Assembly (NCBI RefSeq): GCF_000766145.1
Contig: NZ_JNFB01000035.1
Location: forward strand, 124,001-188,000
Direction of reading: 5' to 3'
Origin: Paenilisteria newyorkensis
GTDB taxonomy: Bacteria; Bacillota; Bacilli; Lactobacillales; Listeriaceae
DNA: 64,000 bases
Positions 8,864-18,328 of the stretch are shown in pieces. The notes beneath the pieces were generated by a model. The model saw nothing but the letters and a program-made list of their open reading frames with translations. It had not been told where the DNA came from and did no database searches. Every line of letters begins with the position of its first letter. Position 1 is the first letter of the stretch. The translations under genes and the position numbers were made by a program.

Positions 8864-10753
8864 TTAATCAGCAAACTGCGACAAATATTCCCAGCGCTCC
8901 ATCAAACGTTCCAGCTCTGTTTCCGCCTCTAAAAGCGCGCTATTAAGCTCATTCGCCTTCGTAAAGTCCGAACCAACCGTTTCCAAATCCGCGTTAATCC
9001 TCGTCATTTTAGCCTCTTGCGCCTCAATCAAACCTTCAATTTCCGCCCACTCACGCTTCTCTTCAAACGTATGCTTGACCTTCGCTTTTGGCTTCTCCTC
9101 CACAACAACTTCCTTCTCCGGCTCCATCGCAAACATTTTCGATTTTCCTTTGCGCGACTCATAATCCGTCAAGAAATCACTATACTCGCCCAAATACGTC
9201 TCAATTTGGCCAATTCCCGTGAACACGAGCAGTTTCCGAGCAATTTTATCCAAAAAGTAGCGATCATGGCTGACCGTAATAACCGTTCCATTAAACGTCT
9301 CCAAATAATCCTCTAAAACCGTGAGCGTCTGCGTATCCAAGTCATTCGTCGGCTCATCCAGCAAGAGTACATTCGGGCGCTCCATCAAAATTTTCAACAA
9401 GAACAGACGACGCTTCTCGCCTCCCGATAAACTACCGATTTTCTTCCCGTGCGTAATTGGCGGAAACAAAAAACGTTCCAACATATTGGAAACCGACACA
9501 ACTTCGCCGTCCGATGTTTTCACGACTTCACTCGCTTCTTGCAAGTATGCAATCATCCGCTGATCCGGGTCCATTTCTTCATTTTGCTGCGTATAATAAC
9601 CAATTCGAACCGTCTGCCCCGTTGAAATTTCACCAGCATCAGGCGTCACGCGACCAGCCAACATATTGAGCAATGTCGATTTCCCAGTCCCGTTATTCCC
9701 AGTAATCCCGATGCGTTCCCCAGGCTGAATAATCAAGCTGAAGTCCTGCAAAACATGCTTCTCCGCAAAACGCTTATCCACATTTTCGAGCGTAAATACT
9801 TGTTTACCGAGCCGCGACGTCGCAAAATCAAGCTGCAATTCCGTATCGTCCGTCTTCGATTTCACTTTCCCCTCTAAATCCGAGAAGCGATCTTGACGTG
9901 CTTTTTGCTTCGTAGAACGAGCTTTCGCACCGCGACGCATCCAAGCAAGCTCTTTGCGATACAAGTTGCGATTCTTCTCGCCTTCACGCATTTCATTTTC
10001 CATCCGAATCGCCTTCGACTCCATAAATTTCTCGTAGTTCCCGACGTAGCGGTATGCCGTACCTCGATCAATTTCCAGCATATGATTCGTCACGCGATCC
10101 AAGAAATACCGATCATGCGTCACAAGTAAAACCGCACCACGGAACCGATTCAAATAATCCTCCAAGAACCGAATCGACGTAAAATCAAGATGGTTGGTAG
10201 GCTCATCCAAAATTAGCAAATCCGGCGTTTCAATCATCACTTTTGCAAGACCTACACGCTTGCGTTGCCCACCAGATAGCGAACCAACTTTTGCCGTCAA
10301 ATCCGTAATCCCTAAGCGATCTAAAATCGTTTTCGCATCCGTGTTCACATCCCACGCATTCGTCGCATCCATCGCGTGCTGGGCCTCCGTAAAACGGTCA
10401 TGCAGCTTCGTATCATCCGGATCAATCGCCATCTCAAGCAGCACCTGCTCATACTTCCTAACCGCCTGAAGCGCCCGCGTCTCCCCTTGGAAAACTTCCT
10501 CCAGTACCGTATGCTCGTCCGTCAAAACTGGATCCTGCGCCAAGAAACCAATCGTGTAATCCTTCGCCTTCGTAATCGCGCCCTTATCGCCTTCTTCCAT
10601 CCCAGCAATAATCGAAAGCAGCGTCGATTTACCAGTACCATTCACACCGATAACCCCGATACGCTCCCCTTCCGTAATCGCAAACGTCACATCTTCAAAA
10701 AGGCTTTTCTCGCCGTATGTCTTCGTCAAATTTTCTACTTTTAATTGTTTCAT
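8864..10753 (-). CDS. ABC-F family ATPase (Uup/YfmR-like), ribosome-associated
   Basis: The protein has two ABC ATPase domains in one 629-residue chain and no membrane segments, which defines ABC-F. The first Walker A is GVNGTGKST (about residue 36) with signature LSGGQRKRV, and the second is GNNGTGKST (about 352) with LSGGEKRRL. The linker between them is highly charged ([19 protein letters not shown]). The last 80 residues form a predicted coiled coil, as in Uup and B. subtilis YfmR. These factors bind the ribosome E site and relieve stalled translation. It is unlikely to be an antibiotic-resistance ABC-F, given its conserved chromosomal place, but the sequence alone cannot exclude this. 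Confidence 0.88.
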   Translation of the reverse strand: MKQLKVENLTKTYGEKSLFEDVTFAITEGERIGVIGVNGTGKSTLLSIIAGMEEGDKGAITKAKDYTIGFLAQDPVLTDEHTVLEEVFQGETRALQAVRKYEQVLLEMAIDPDDTKLHDRFTEAQHAMDATNAWDVNTDAKTILDRLGITDLTAKVGSLSGGQRKRVGLAKVMIETPDLLILDEPTNHLDFTSIRFLEDYLNRFRGAVLLVTHDRYFLDRVTNHMLEIDRGTAYRYVGNYEKFMESKAIRMENEMREGEKNRNLYRKELAWMRRGAKARSTKQKARQDRFSDLEGKVKSKTDDTELQLDFATSRLGKQVFTLENVDKRFAEKHVLQDFSLIIQPGERIGITGNNGTGKSTLLNMLAGRVTPDAGEISTGQTVRIGYYTQQNEEMDPDQRMIAYLQEASEVVKTSDGEVVSVSNMLERFLFPPITHGKKIGSLSGGEKRRLFLLKILMERPNVLLLDEPTNDLDTQTLTVLEDYLETFNGTVITVSHDRYFLDKIARKLLVFTGIGQIETYLGEYSDFLTDYESRKGKSKMFAMEPEKEVVVEEKPKAKVKHTFEEKREWAEIEGLIEAQEAKMTRINADLETVGSDFTKANELNSALLEAETELERLMERWEYLSQFAD

Positions 10754-10818
10754 TACTTCCCATCCATTCCGTATATGTCTCTTCTATTTTAGCGAAGTTT
10801 CGGCAACTAAGCAACCAA

Positions 10819-10856
10819 CAAAAAAGCTGGGAAATCCACATTCAGATTCCCAGCTC
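10819..10856 (-). terminator. Terminator of fhs
   Basis: On the minus strand AGCTGGGAA pairs with TTCCCAGCT across a 13-base loop, followed by TTTTTTG. It starts 16 bases after the fhs stop. Confidence 0.88.
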
Positions 10857-10872
10857 CTTCTCACCTATAAAA

Positions 10873-12552
10873 TTAGAACAATCCCATCGCGTTTCCTTTT
10901 TCATCGACGTCCATATTGAGCGCCGCCGGTTTCTTCGGAAGTCCTGGCATCGTCATCACGTCACCCGTCAAAGCAACGACAAATCCTGCACCAAGTTTCG
11001 GAATAAACTCACGAATATGAATCACGAAATCCGTTGGGCGACCAAGCATCGTCGGATCATCCGTCAAGGAATACTGCGTTTTTGCCATACAAATTGGATA
11101 GCGATCCCAGCCATATTTCTTGAACTCCGCGATTTGCTTTTGCGCCTTGCTCGAAAGTTCCACGCCACGTCCACCGTAAACTTTTGTAACGATCGCGTTT
11201 AATTTCTCTTCCATCGAATCCGCATCATCGTACATCCGCGTGTAGTTCGCTTTGCCACTTTCCACCGCTTCGATGACTTTATCCGCAAGTTCAGCGCCAC
11301 CAGCACCGCCTTTTTCCCAAACTTCCGTCAAGGAGAACGGGATATCATATTCTTTACAAAGCGCTTCCAGTTGTGCCACTTCCGCATCTGTATCCGTGAT
11401 AAATTTATTAATCGCGATAACATAAGGAAGTCCAAATTGCGTCACCGTATCCACATGTTTTTGCAAGTTCGCAAAACCTTTAATCAACGCCTTCACATTT
11501 TCCTCACCAAGTTCCGTTTTCGCAACACCGCCATGCATCTTAAGCGCACGAATCGTCGCTACAATCACGACACAATCCGGAGCTTTATCAAGCGCTGGTA
11601 CTTTAATATCAAGGAATTTCTCCGCACCAAGATCCGCACCAAAACCAGCCTCCGTCACGACATAATCCGCTAATTTAAGCGCCGTTTTTGTCGCCGAAAT
11701 ACTGTTACAACCATGTGCAATATTCGCAAAAGGTCCACCATGCACAATCGCCGGCGTGTGCTCTAAGGTCTGTACCAAGTTCGGTTTAAGCGCTTCCTTC
11801 AATAATAATGTCAGCGCCCCCTCATAGCCCATTTCACCAACCGTCACAGGCTCACGATCATAATTATAGCCAATCACGATCTCACTCAAGCGATGTTTCA
11901 AGTCCTTCAAATCACTCGCCAAGCAAATAATCGCCATAATTTCAGATGCCACCGTAATGTCAAAACCATCTTCGCGCGGCACACCTTGAATCGGTCCACC
12001 AAGCCCAACAATGACTTTGCGCAACGCCCGATCATTCAAGTCAACCACGCGTTTCCAAACGATGCGACGTTGATCAATTCTTAGCTCGTTTCCTTGCTGC
12101 ATATGATTATCGATAAACGCCGACAACGCATTATTTGCCGCCGTTATCGCATGAAAATCACCAGTAAAATGAAGATTAATGTCCTCCATCGGAATAACCT
12201 GTGCATAACCGCCACCAGTTGCGCCACCCTTAATACCCATTGTTGGGCCAAGCGATGGTTCACGAAGCGCAATCATTGTTTTTTTCTTTTTCGCGAGAGC
12301 GTCCCCTAATCCAACCGTCACCGTCGATTTACCCTCGCCAGCAGGTGTTGGATTGATTGCCGTCACCAGTACCAGCTTGCCATCCTCTTTGTTCACAAGC
12401 GAGTGAATCGTATCATAGCTCAGTTTCGCCTTGTACTTACCGAACAACTCCAATTCCTCTACACTTAATCCAATTGCCTCTGCAACCTCTGTGATTGGTT
12501 TGATTTCTGCTACGGATGCGATTTCAATGTCAGACTTTACTTTGTTTGCCAT
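10873..12552 (-). CDS. fhs: Formate-tetrahydrofolate ligase
   Basis: The enzyme makes 10-formyltetrahydrofolate from formate, ATP and tetrahydrofolate. The 559-residue length and the start [12 protein letters not shown] fit the family. [19 protein letters not shown] (about residues 68-86) is the ATP-binding loop, and [19 protein letters not shown] (about 98-116) is the family signature. GAGAGGGG precedes the ATG. The gene lies 197 bases downstream of mntR on the same strand but ends in its own terminator. Together with thyA and dfrA nearby it makes this a one-carbon region. I found no clear riboswitch in its leader. Confidence 0.96.
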   Translation of the reverse strand: MANKVKSDIEIASVAEIKPITEVAEAIGLSVEELELFGKYKAKLSYDTIHSLVNKEDGKLVLVTAINPTPAGEGKSTVTVGLGDALAKKKKTMIALREPSLGPTMGIKGGATGGGYAQVIPMEDINLHFTGDFHAITAANNALSAFIDNHMQQGNELRIDQRRIVWKRVVDLNDRALRKVIVGLGGPIQGVPREDGFDITVASEIMAIICLASDLKDLKHRLSEIVIGYNYDREPVTVGEMGYEGALTLLLKEALKPNLVQTLEHTPAIVHGGPFANIAHGCNSISATKTALKLADYVVTEAGFGADLGAEKFLDIKVPALDKAPDCVVIVATIRALKMHGGVAKTELGEENVKALIKGFANLQKHVDTVTQFGLPYVIAINKFITDTDAEVAQLEALCKEYDIPFSLTEVWEKGGAGGAELADKVIEAVESGKANYTRMYDDADSMEEKLNAIVTKVYGGRGVELSSKAQKQIAEFKKYGWDRYPICMAKTQYSLTDDPTMLGRPTDFVIHIREFIPKLGAGFVVALTGDVMTMPGLPKKPAALNMDVDEKGNAMGLF

Positions 12553-12749
12553 TTAAATTCCCCTCTCAATATGTAACTATTAAAAAATCCCTGAAAATGC
12601 CTTGCACACCGACAAATACTTGCCAACACACAATGTAACGGCTTTCTTTTTGTTGCACCGGAAATAAACCGGCTTAGTACTAGTCTTGAGCCTTCTACAA
12701 AAATTGCGCGTAAAAGCCATTAGCACTGACAGGAAATCTTTTCAAAAAA
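12553..12749 (-). other. mntR-fhs intergenic region, no recognised element
   Basis: Reading toward fhs there is a short GCCGG...CCGG hairpin and a long AT-rich stretch before GAGAGGGG. A weak -10-like TACTAA lies near 12680. I compared the leader by eye with tetrahydrofolate and ZTP riboswitches, which often precede fhs, and did not find their conserved cores. Confidence 0.4.
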
Positions 12750-13178
12750 TTAATCTTCTGGATATCGCGACACATGCTGCATTCCTTGAAGTTTAGCAAG
12801 GGCATCCGGGTTTTCTTCAAAGAACTGGACGACATCCCCAATTCGGTTAATCGAGTTCCAGCTCAAATGATGCTCAATTCCTTCCACATCTTCATAAATG
12901 CGCGCCTCTTCCACACCAATAATCCCAAGAAAATTCTCAAGCAACGCGTGCCGTTCCAGCAATCGTTTCCCAATCGTTTTCCCCTTTGGCGTTAAAATTA
13001 AGCCACGATATTTCTCATAAACCAGATATTCATCCTTATCCAGTTTCTGAACCATTTTTGTAACAGAAGACGGATGCACTAAAAGCTCCTCCGCAATATC
13101 TGATACTCGAGCATAACCTTTGGATTCAATCAATGAATAGATTTTCTCGATATAGTCTTCCATGCTTGGTGTTGGCAT
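12750..13178 (-). CDS. mntR: Manganese-dependent transcriptional repressor MntR
   Basis: This DtxR-family regulator represses manganese importers when Mn(II) is bound. The 142-residue protein begins [18 protein letters not shown], has a winged helix at residues 10-60 ([19 protein letters not shown]) and a metal-binding dimerisation domain. Asp8, Glu11, His77 and the ieHHLSW cluster supply the expected ligands. I start at 13178 because GGTTGGAGG is nine bases upstream. A longer form from 13226 would start inside unconserved sequence. The gene is divergent from the cold-shock gene, with 259 bases between them. Confidence 0.93.
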   Translation of the reverse strand: MPTPSMEDYIEKIYSLIESKGYARVSDIAEELLVHPSSVTKMVQKLDKDEYLVYEKYRGLILTPKGKTIGKRLLERHALLENFLGIIGVEEARIYEDVEGIEHHLSWNSINRIGDVVQFFEENPDALAKLQGMQHVSRYPED

Positions 13179-13283
13179 TTTCATTTTCCTCCAACCTTGA
13201 TTTCTTTCACCTCTCCATTCTAACATACCCTGCCAGAATTCGCCTCTCCAAAGGGTTCAATTTTATGAAAAAAAGCAAATCAA

Positions 13284-13437
13284 TGTAAACGCTTTAGAAA
13301 CAACTTGACGTAGCCACAGCCACAGGTTTATTATTAACGTATCATACTCGCTTGTCTCCACCCCTTGCCGTATGAAAAAAGGTCTACTCTAGTTTCTCTC
13401 ACTAGCCATTTGACCAAACTTAGGAGGAATTCATTCG
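13284..13437 (+). promoter_or_regulatory. csp promoter and long 5' leader
   Basis: TTGACG at 13305-13310 and TATTAT at 13329-13334 are spaced by 18 bases. The predicted transcript then has a leader of about 95 bases before the ATG, with short inverted repeats (TCATAC with GTATGA, CTAG with CTAG, GGTC with GACC). Long structured leaders are typical of cold-shock mRNAs. A partial catabolite-response-like sequence (TGTAAACGCTTTAG, 13284-13297) lies upstream of the -35 box but matches poorly at its end. Confidence 0.65.
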
Positions 13438-13641
13438 ATGCAAAATGGAAAAGTAAAATGGTTCAGCAATGAAAAAGGTTATGGTTTTCTAGAGATCGAA
13501 AACGGCGAGGACATCTTCATCCACTTCACCGCAATCCAAGGAGACGGCTACAAAACACTCGACGAAGGACAAAGCGTTACCTTTGAAGTTGTGGAAGGCA
13601 ATCGCGGCCCCCAAGCCACAAACGTAAAGAAATTGGGTTGA
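13438..13641 (+). CDS. cspD: Cold-shock protein (CspD-like)
   Basis: This is a single cold-shock domain of 67 residues that binds single-stranded RNA or DNA. The two nucleic-acid-binding motifs are visible: KGYGFLEIE (RNP1, about 16-24) and IFIHFTA (RNP2, about 30-36). TAGGAGGAATT is placed correctly before the ATG. The position between mntR and the RNase H-like gene is that of cspD in L. monocytogenes, which is the basis for the symbol. It is monocistronic with a long leader. A repeat element with a strong hairpin begins about 35 bases after the stop and may serve as its terminator. Confidence 0.93.
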   Translation: MQNGKVKWFSNEKGYGFLEIENGEDIFIHFTAIQGDGYKTLDEGQSVTFEVVEGNRGPQATNVKKLG

Positions 13642-14151
13642 GCATACGCCAATGAATCGGCGACAAGCGCTCGTATTGTTGGGGCTGTTCGAAATGAAAT
13701 GAGTTACAGCCCCAATATGCATGAGAGCAAAGCGAGCATGTAATCCTTCCCGGCTGTTCGAAATGAGTTATGCCTATAAGCATCGCGGATAGGCGGTCCT
13801 TCATTATTTAGAACAAGGATGCGGAACATCTTTGCGGTTCTGCTACACAAGAGCCGTTTCGCTTAACTTCTTGCATGGTCGAGGAAACTACCCTCTCCCT
13901 GCTTTCAGTCATCACATACACCAGCATGCTCCGCTTTGTTGTGGTTCTTTGAAGCAAAGCGAATTAGAACCTCAATATGCAAAGGAATGGAATGAGTTTG
14001 TCATCCTCGCTCCGCCAAACTTATGGAATACAAACGCTTTCGCTCGATTTGTGTAAAGCAGAATTTAGAGCCTACCCGGGAATGACAAGTTCGAGGCTCC
14101 ATCTTACTTTGCGTTATATCTCGGTATTTTATACATATAGGAGGTCATATT
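13642..14151 (+). repeat. Mosaic repeat block between csp and ypdQ (type-a and type-b hairpins)
   Basis: This 510-bp gap holds no supported gene. A type-a hairpin pairs TTGGGGCTGT (13679-13688) perfectly with ACAGCCCCAA (13706-13715), followed by TATGCATGAGAGCAAAGCG. A type-b hairpin has CTTTGTTGT, then GGTTCT (13943) paired with AGAACC (13966), then TCAATATGC. The flanks match the elements at 3.5-4.1 kb and 45.5-46.05 kb, but the type-a stem is different. TCACATACACCAGCATGCTC at 13912-13931 is shared, with two changes, with the 24.2 kb element. Short open frames here only reflect the repeat. Confidence 0.8.
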
Positions 14152-14550
14152 TTGGAAATTTATGTGGATGGTGCCAGTGCTGGTAATCCGGGGCCAAGTG
14201 GTATTGGTATCGTGATTACAGCAGATGGCACCCATGAACAAATAAGTATTCCGCTCGGCATTTTGAGCAATCATGAGGTAGAATTTATCGCTATCAAAAC
14301 CGCACTCACAAAAGCTATTCCTTATAATCCAACTTTTATTCGCCTCTACTCCGATTCAAAAGTCGCCATCGATGCAATTGAAAAACGCTATGCAAAAAAT
14401 CCTCTATTTCAGCCACATTTAGATACAATCCTTCAGCTGATAGACTCGATCGACCTCTTCTTCATTCAGTGGATTCCCAGCGCTTCTAACAAGAAAGCGG
14501 ATGATTTGGCACGCCAAGCTATCCAGAAGAGTAAGAAGAAGTCGCTCTAA
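14152..14550 (+). CDS. ypdQ: RNase HI family protein (YpdQ-like)
   Basis: The 132-residue protein has the RNase H fold signature: VDGASAGNPGPSGIG at the start with Asp6, Glu44 in NHEVEFIAI, Asp68 in YSDSK and a late Asp in KKADDLARQA. These would be the four carboxylates that cleave RNA in RNA:DNA hybrids. The B. subtilis homologue YpdQ is of the same length; whether it is an active RNase H is not settled as far as I recall. It starts at TTG with a full AGGAGGT seven bases upstream. In related Listeria it neighbours the 5'-3' exonuclease gene, from which it is separated here by an adhesin gene. Confidence 0.85.
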   Translation: MEIYVDGASAGNPGPSGIGIVITADGTHEQISIPLGILSNHEVEFIAIKTALTKAIPYNPTFIRLYSDSKVAIDAIEKRYAKNPLFQPHLDTILQLIDSIDLFFIQWIPSASNKKADDLARQAIQKSKKKSL

Positions 14551-14569
14551 TCATTTCCTATGAATCAAA

Positions 14570-17089
14570 TTATTTATTGCTCTTGCGAAACGCCCATAAG
14601 CAAAGTACTAAGCCCGAAAGAACCATAGCAACATCGCCTTTTGTCGTGTCGCCAGTGCTTGGTAGTTTTCTTGGTGAAGTAGCAGGTGTCGTTGGCTTTT
14701 CTGTCTCAGGTTTGGCCGGAGTTGCTGGCACCTTGATTACTTTTGATGGCGGCTCGTTGTTTTTTGGTGGTTCTGGCGTATTTTCTGGCTGCTTCGGTGG
14801 ATTTCCTCCGTTATTTGGCGGCGTTACTGGTGGATCAACTGGTGGCACGATAATCTGTTTCGCTTTCTTTTGATTCAGTTTCTCGACTTCCACACTGTCT
14901 GTATTTGCAAACACGATTTGGAACGCGACAGGCTCTACGTCTAACTCATAGCCATCTGGAGCTGATGTTTCGATGAAGTGATAGTCCCCTGGCAATAAAT
15001 TCGACACGATGATTTTTCCAGATGCATCCGTTTTAAGTCCTGTTTGAATAACAAGCCCATCTGCTCGCCTCAGGGTGAACTTTGCTCCCTCTAATACATC
15101 CTTCGTTTCCTTATCTCGTTTTGTCAGAATAACTGAACCAGTCATCGCCTTGTTCGGCACAGTCACTGTAACTTCCTGACTTTCTGTGCTTGAAAAAGTA
15201 ATTTCTTTCTTCTCGCTAGAAAGTAGATAGCCCGCTGGAGCCGCCGTTTCAGTCAATGTGTACGTGCCAGGAATGACATCCGCAAAAATCAGATTTCCAT
15301 CCTGATCGGTCGTCCCAGTTAATGTCACACTCGGATCCTCTTTTGAAGCCAATTGGAACGCAGCCCCTGAAAGTTTTGCTCCGGTTTCCTCGTCTACTTT
15401 TTGAACGACAAGTTTACCTCGAATTAATTTCTCATTTTTAGCCCATAAAGCAATCGTTTGGTAAGAACTCTCCGTCACTGTGAATGGAATAGGCGTCGCA
15501 TCCAGTTTATAACCGTCTGGTGCTTGCGTCTCCACCAACTGATAATCCCCAGGTGCCAAGCCGTGCAAAGCTAATTTCCCATCGGTGTTCGTTGCTCCTG
15601 TATGCAATGTTTTCCCGCCGCTATTGACAAGTTTAAACTCCGCGCCAGATAAAACTTTTGTCGCATCATCTTTGTCCACTTTATTCAACACGATTTCCCC
15701 ACTGATTTTCTTCGTTTGCACAACATTAGAATCGTAATACTCACCTTGTAGCATAATCGAAGCACTATTTGGTACAGAATCTCCGGTCGCAAGTTTGCTT
15801 GGATCGACGTTAAAAGCAAGTGTTCTGCCCTCGCCAATAGGAATATCTTTCTTCACCGTAATAGTCAACGTGTTGTTATTTTCCTGAATATCGAGCGTGC
15901 CATCTGCATCATCCACTATATTTTTGTACGTAAGTCGGCTATCTAACTTATCGACAAACGTTTGGCCTGCCTTGATTGTTCCGGTAATCGCATTCAAAGT
16001 CAAGGTGTACTGCAGATTCTTGTCGTTCACCGTCACTATTTTCTTGTCGACCTCTTTTTTCAAGACTTTGTTAAAATTCGCATCGCCATCAATGCGCAAG
16101 GTGCTACTACTAGATTTCGTAAATTCATTACTCGTCATCGTCGCTGTATTCAAGTAAGTGTCATAAATGTGCGTCACACTTACTTTATACTCGATAAGAA
16201 ACATATCATCTTTTGCAATATGATCGAAATGTACCGTTAACTTTTGCGATGCCGCATCAAATTGAATATCATTTGCATATTTTGATGTCACATAGGTACG
16301 ATTTCCGTTCGAATCATACTTAATAATACGAATCCCGTCCACCATAGATTTATCCGTCGCGTCAACACCTGAGGTCAGCGCAGGATTAGGATTGACTTGA
16401 AGCCCATCTGGCATGGTATCTGTGATAGTGACATTATTTAGTTCTACATTCTTATAAATATTCAGCGCTAATTGGAACACATTATATTGCGATTCCACAG
16501 GGTCAAGAAGGCTTATCCCATCTTTATCAACACTTGAATGCCACCACTTCTCAAAAAGCGTCGGCGTCCCAATTTGCTGTGGCTGTATTTGTAACGTTTG
16601 TACGACCTCTTGCCCAGCGTATGTTGCTTTAAAAATTGGATCTGGAGAAACCGTCGTATCCGCGCGCATTAACACGGCTTGGAAAGATATCGAAAAGGAA
16701 GCCGACCAAGCCTTGCCGACATTGAAACTAGCATCCGGCTTCACATAAATCAAAATATGCGTCGGATCTGTCGTTTTATCTGTATGGTCATACGTAAAAG
16801 CATCACTATTTAATTCCGTCAAATTCCCTGCCGAATAAATCTCTTTTGGAATACTGACTTCAATCAACCCATTTTCATCTACAATCGCGTCTGCCGAAGC
16901 ATCCAGCGTAAAATTCATTGTTACTTTTCCCGAGCTGACAATCGGATTGTCATGTACTTGCATGCTTAATTTAAATTTCCCATTACTAGCGCCTACCTTT
17001 GTTACAGAAGTATCAGCCTTCGTTGTTGCACCTAATAAAACGCTACTTGCAATCAAAATAATCGCCATAACATATATAAATTTTTTCAT
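14570..17089 (-). CDS. LPXTG-anchored adhesin with collagen-binding-like region and three Cna B-type repeats
   Basis: The 839-residue protein has an N-terminal signal peptide (residues 1-26), a region of about 430 residues resembling the collagen-binding/agglutinin-type adhesive subdomains, and three Cna B-type repeats near 465-540, 545-620 and 625-700. Each repeat has a LxKxD-type lysine motif and an ETxAPxGYxL end, which normally supply the Lys and Glu of an internal isopeptide bond. A Pro/Asn/Lys-rich wall-spanning stretch and the sorting signal LPSTGD, a hydrophobic segment and the tail RKSNK follow. Sortase A would link it to peptidoglycan. AGAGGAG precedes the ATG. It sits alone between ypdQ and ypcP and looks like an inserted accessory gene. 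The ligand is unknown. Confidence 0.88.
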   Translation of the reverse strand: MKKFIYVMAIILIASSVLLGATTKADTSVTKVGASNGKFKLSMQVHDNPIVSSGKVTMNFTLDASADAIVDENGLIEVSIPKEIYSAGNLTELNSDAFTYDHTDKTTDPTHILIYVKPDASFNVGKAWSASFSISFQAVLMRADTTVSPDPIFKATYAGQEVVQTLQIQPQQIGTPTLFEKWWHSSVDKDGISLLDPVESQYNVFQLALNIYKNVELNNVTITDTMPDGLQVNPNPALTSGVDATDKSMVDGIRIIKYDSNGNRTYVTSKYANDIQFDAASQKLTVHFDHIAKDDMFLIEYKVSVTHIYDTYLNTATMTSNEFTKSSSSTLRIDGDANFNKVLKKEVDKKIVTVNDKNLQYTLTLNAITGTIKAGQTFVDKLDSRLTYKNIVDDADGTLDIQENNNTLTITVKKDIPIGEGRTLAFNVDPSKLATGDSVPNSASIMLQGEYYDSNVVQTKKISGEIVLNKVDKDDATKVLSGAEFKLVNSGGKTLHTGATNTDGKLALHGLAPGDYQLVETQAPDGYKLDATPIPFTVTESSYQTIALWAKNEKLIRGKLVVQKVDEETGAKLSGAAFQLASKEDPSVTLTGTTDQDGNLIFADVIPGTYTLTETAAPAGYLLSSEKKEITFSSTESQEVTVTVPNKAMTGSVILTKRDKETKDVLEGAKFTLRRADGLVIQTGLKTDASGKIIVSNLLPGDYHFIETSAPDGYELDVEPVAFQIVFANTDSVEVEKLNQKKAKQIIVPPVDPPVTPPNNGGNPPKQPENTPEPPKNNEPPSKVIKVPATPAKPETEKPTTPATSPRKLPSTGDTTKGDVAMVLSGLVLCLWAFRKSNK

Positions 17090-17347
17090 CTCGCATCTCC
17101 TCTTAAGTATTATATATTATTTAGAAAGAAAATTGTAACAATAATCTGTCCTGCTGAAAGAAAATCACCCCTTCAAGAATTTATCCTCTCATTTCATCGA
17201 TGTTCCTCCTTTTCCATCTAGCTGGTTTCGCTATTTAGTCTATCATAGGCAAATTCTTTTTCCTAGTCCGTTTTTTTACGTTTTGACACAAAAAATGTTA
17301 AAATTTATTGCATCTTGAAACAGCTTCGTATTATGCTGGATTTACTA
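17090..17347 (-). promoter_or_regulatory. Upstream region of the adhesin gene
   Basis: A candidate promoter reads TTACAA (17133-17138), 18 bases, TATAAT (17109-17114) on the minus strand. Further upstream, near 17200, an excellent ribosome binding site (AAAAGGAGG) is followed by ATGAAATGA, so it leads into only two codons. This may be a leader or the remnant of a lost gene. There is a half-site AATGTTAA near 17290 but no complete PrfA box. Confidence 0.45.
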
Positions 17348-17373
17348 CAAAAAAACCTTGCATCTCTGCAAGG
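17348..17373 (-). terminator. Terminator of ypcP
   Basis: On the minus strand CCTTGCA and TGCAAGG pair around a 4-base loop, followed by seven T residues. It lies just after the ypcP stop. Confidence 0.9.
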
Positions 17374-17383
17374 CGTCTACTTT

Positions 17384-18262
17384 TTATAACATAATATCTC
17401 GTCGTAAAGATTTCAACCCATACTTTTCTACAACATCGATGGCTTCTGGTAATAAGCCGCGATACACACACTGCGCGATATCAAACTCTAACGGTACACT
17501 CGTATGAATCTCGGCTAACTGCCTAGATAAGCGCAGCATCTCCAAGTCTTCTTTCAATTTCATCTGCTGCCCAGGTTTTAACTCATCCACATGTGCTAAA
17601 ATACCATCAATTGTCTCATATTGCTGAATCAATTTTAAGGCGGTCTTCTCACCGATGCCACGAACGCCTGGATAACCATCGCTCGTATCGCCCATCAACG
17701 CCTTCACATCAATAAACTGCGTCGGCGTAATGCCCCACTCCTCAACAAAAGCCGCCTCATTATACTGCTTATAATTCCCGTATCCTTTTTGCAAAATCCA
17801 TACATCATTCGTTGGCGCAATAAGCTGCAATAAATCTTTATCCCCGCTCAAAATCGTCGTATCGATACCCGTTCCAGCCATTTTCACCGTCACCGTACCA
17901 ATACAATCATCCGCCTCAAAACCAGGCACACCAACGTTAATAAAGCCAAACGAAGCCGCGACTTCCTTCACTAAATCGAATTGTGGCATCAACTCTTCCG
18001 GTGGCGCTTTACGCTCCGCCTTATATCCGCTGTAAAGCTCATTGCGAAACGTCTGCGAACCCATATCCCAACAAATAAGCGTGTGCGTCGGGTTATTTTG
18101 ATCGATCGCCGCAAAGAGATGCTTCATAAATCCTTGCACACCATTCGTCGGTACACCGTGTTGATTGACCATGAATTGCTTCGAAACCGCCGTCGCAAAA
18201 AAAGCACGGAATAATAAAGCCATGCCGTCCACGACTAATAAATTATCTTTTTGATTCGTCAT
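17384..18262 (-). CDS. ypcP: 5'-3' exonuclease (YpcP-like flap endonuclease)
   Basis: This 292-residue protein is the stand-alone version of the polymerase I 5' nuclease domain, which removes RNA primers and flaps. LLVVDGMALLFRAFFA at the start and FEADDCIGTV near 120, then DKDLLQL and GDTSDGYPGVRGIGEKTAL near 190, give the metal-binding Asp residues and the helix-3-turn-helix DNA-binding loop. It is transcribed alone, away from pbuX, with a good terminator. In Bacillus and other Listeria it is next to the RNase H-like gene ypdQ, so the two RNA-primer processing functions have been separated here by the adhesin insertion. Confidence 0.92.
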   Translation of the reverse strand: MTNQKDNLLVVDGMALLFRAFFATAVSKQFMVNQHGVPTNGVQGFMKHLFAAIDQNNPTHTLICWDMGSQTFRNELYSGYKAERKAPPEELMPQFDLVKEVAASFGFINVGVPGFEADDCIGTVTVKMAGTGIDTTILSGDKDLLQLIAPTNDVWILQKGYGNYKQYNEAAFVEEWGITPTQFIDVKALMGDTSDGYPGVRGIGEKTALKLIQQYETIDGILAHVDELKPGQQMKLKEDLEMLRLSRQLAEIHTSVPLEFDIAQCVYRGLLPEAIDVVEKYGLKSLRRDIML

Positions 18263-18328
18263 TTTCGTTCCCCCTAGATTTTCTATGTAAGTCCTTATTA
18301 TACCATAGAAATCCCCGGTGAACGAACG

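Noticed and set aside
12553-12749. Tetrahydrofolate or ZTP riboswitch before fhs
   Set aside because: The conserved cores of these riboswitches could not be found by eye. A covariance search would decide.
13832-14186. Two open frames of about 70 codons before ypdQ
   Set aside because: They cover the repeat block, and the second would overlap the well-supported start of ypdQ.
17270-17310. PrfA box upstream of the adhesin gene
   Set aside because: Only one half (AATGTTAA) is present; the other half does not match and the site is about 200 bases from the start.
17270-17310. Plus-strand TTGACA promoter
   Set aside because: No good -10 box follows and no plus-strand gene lies downstream.
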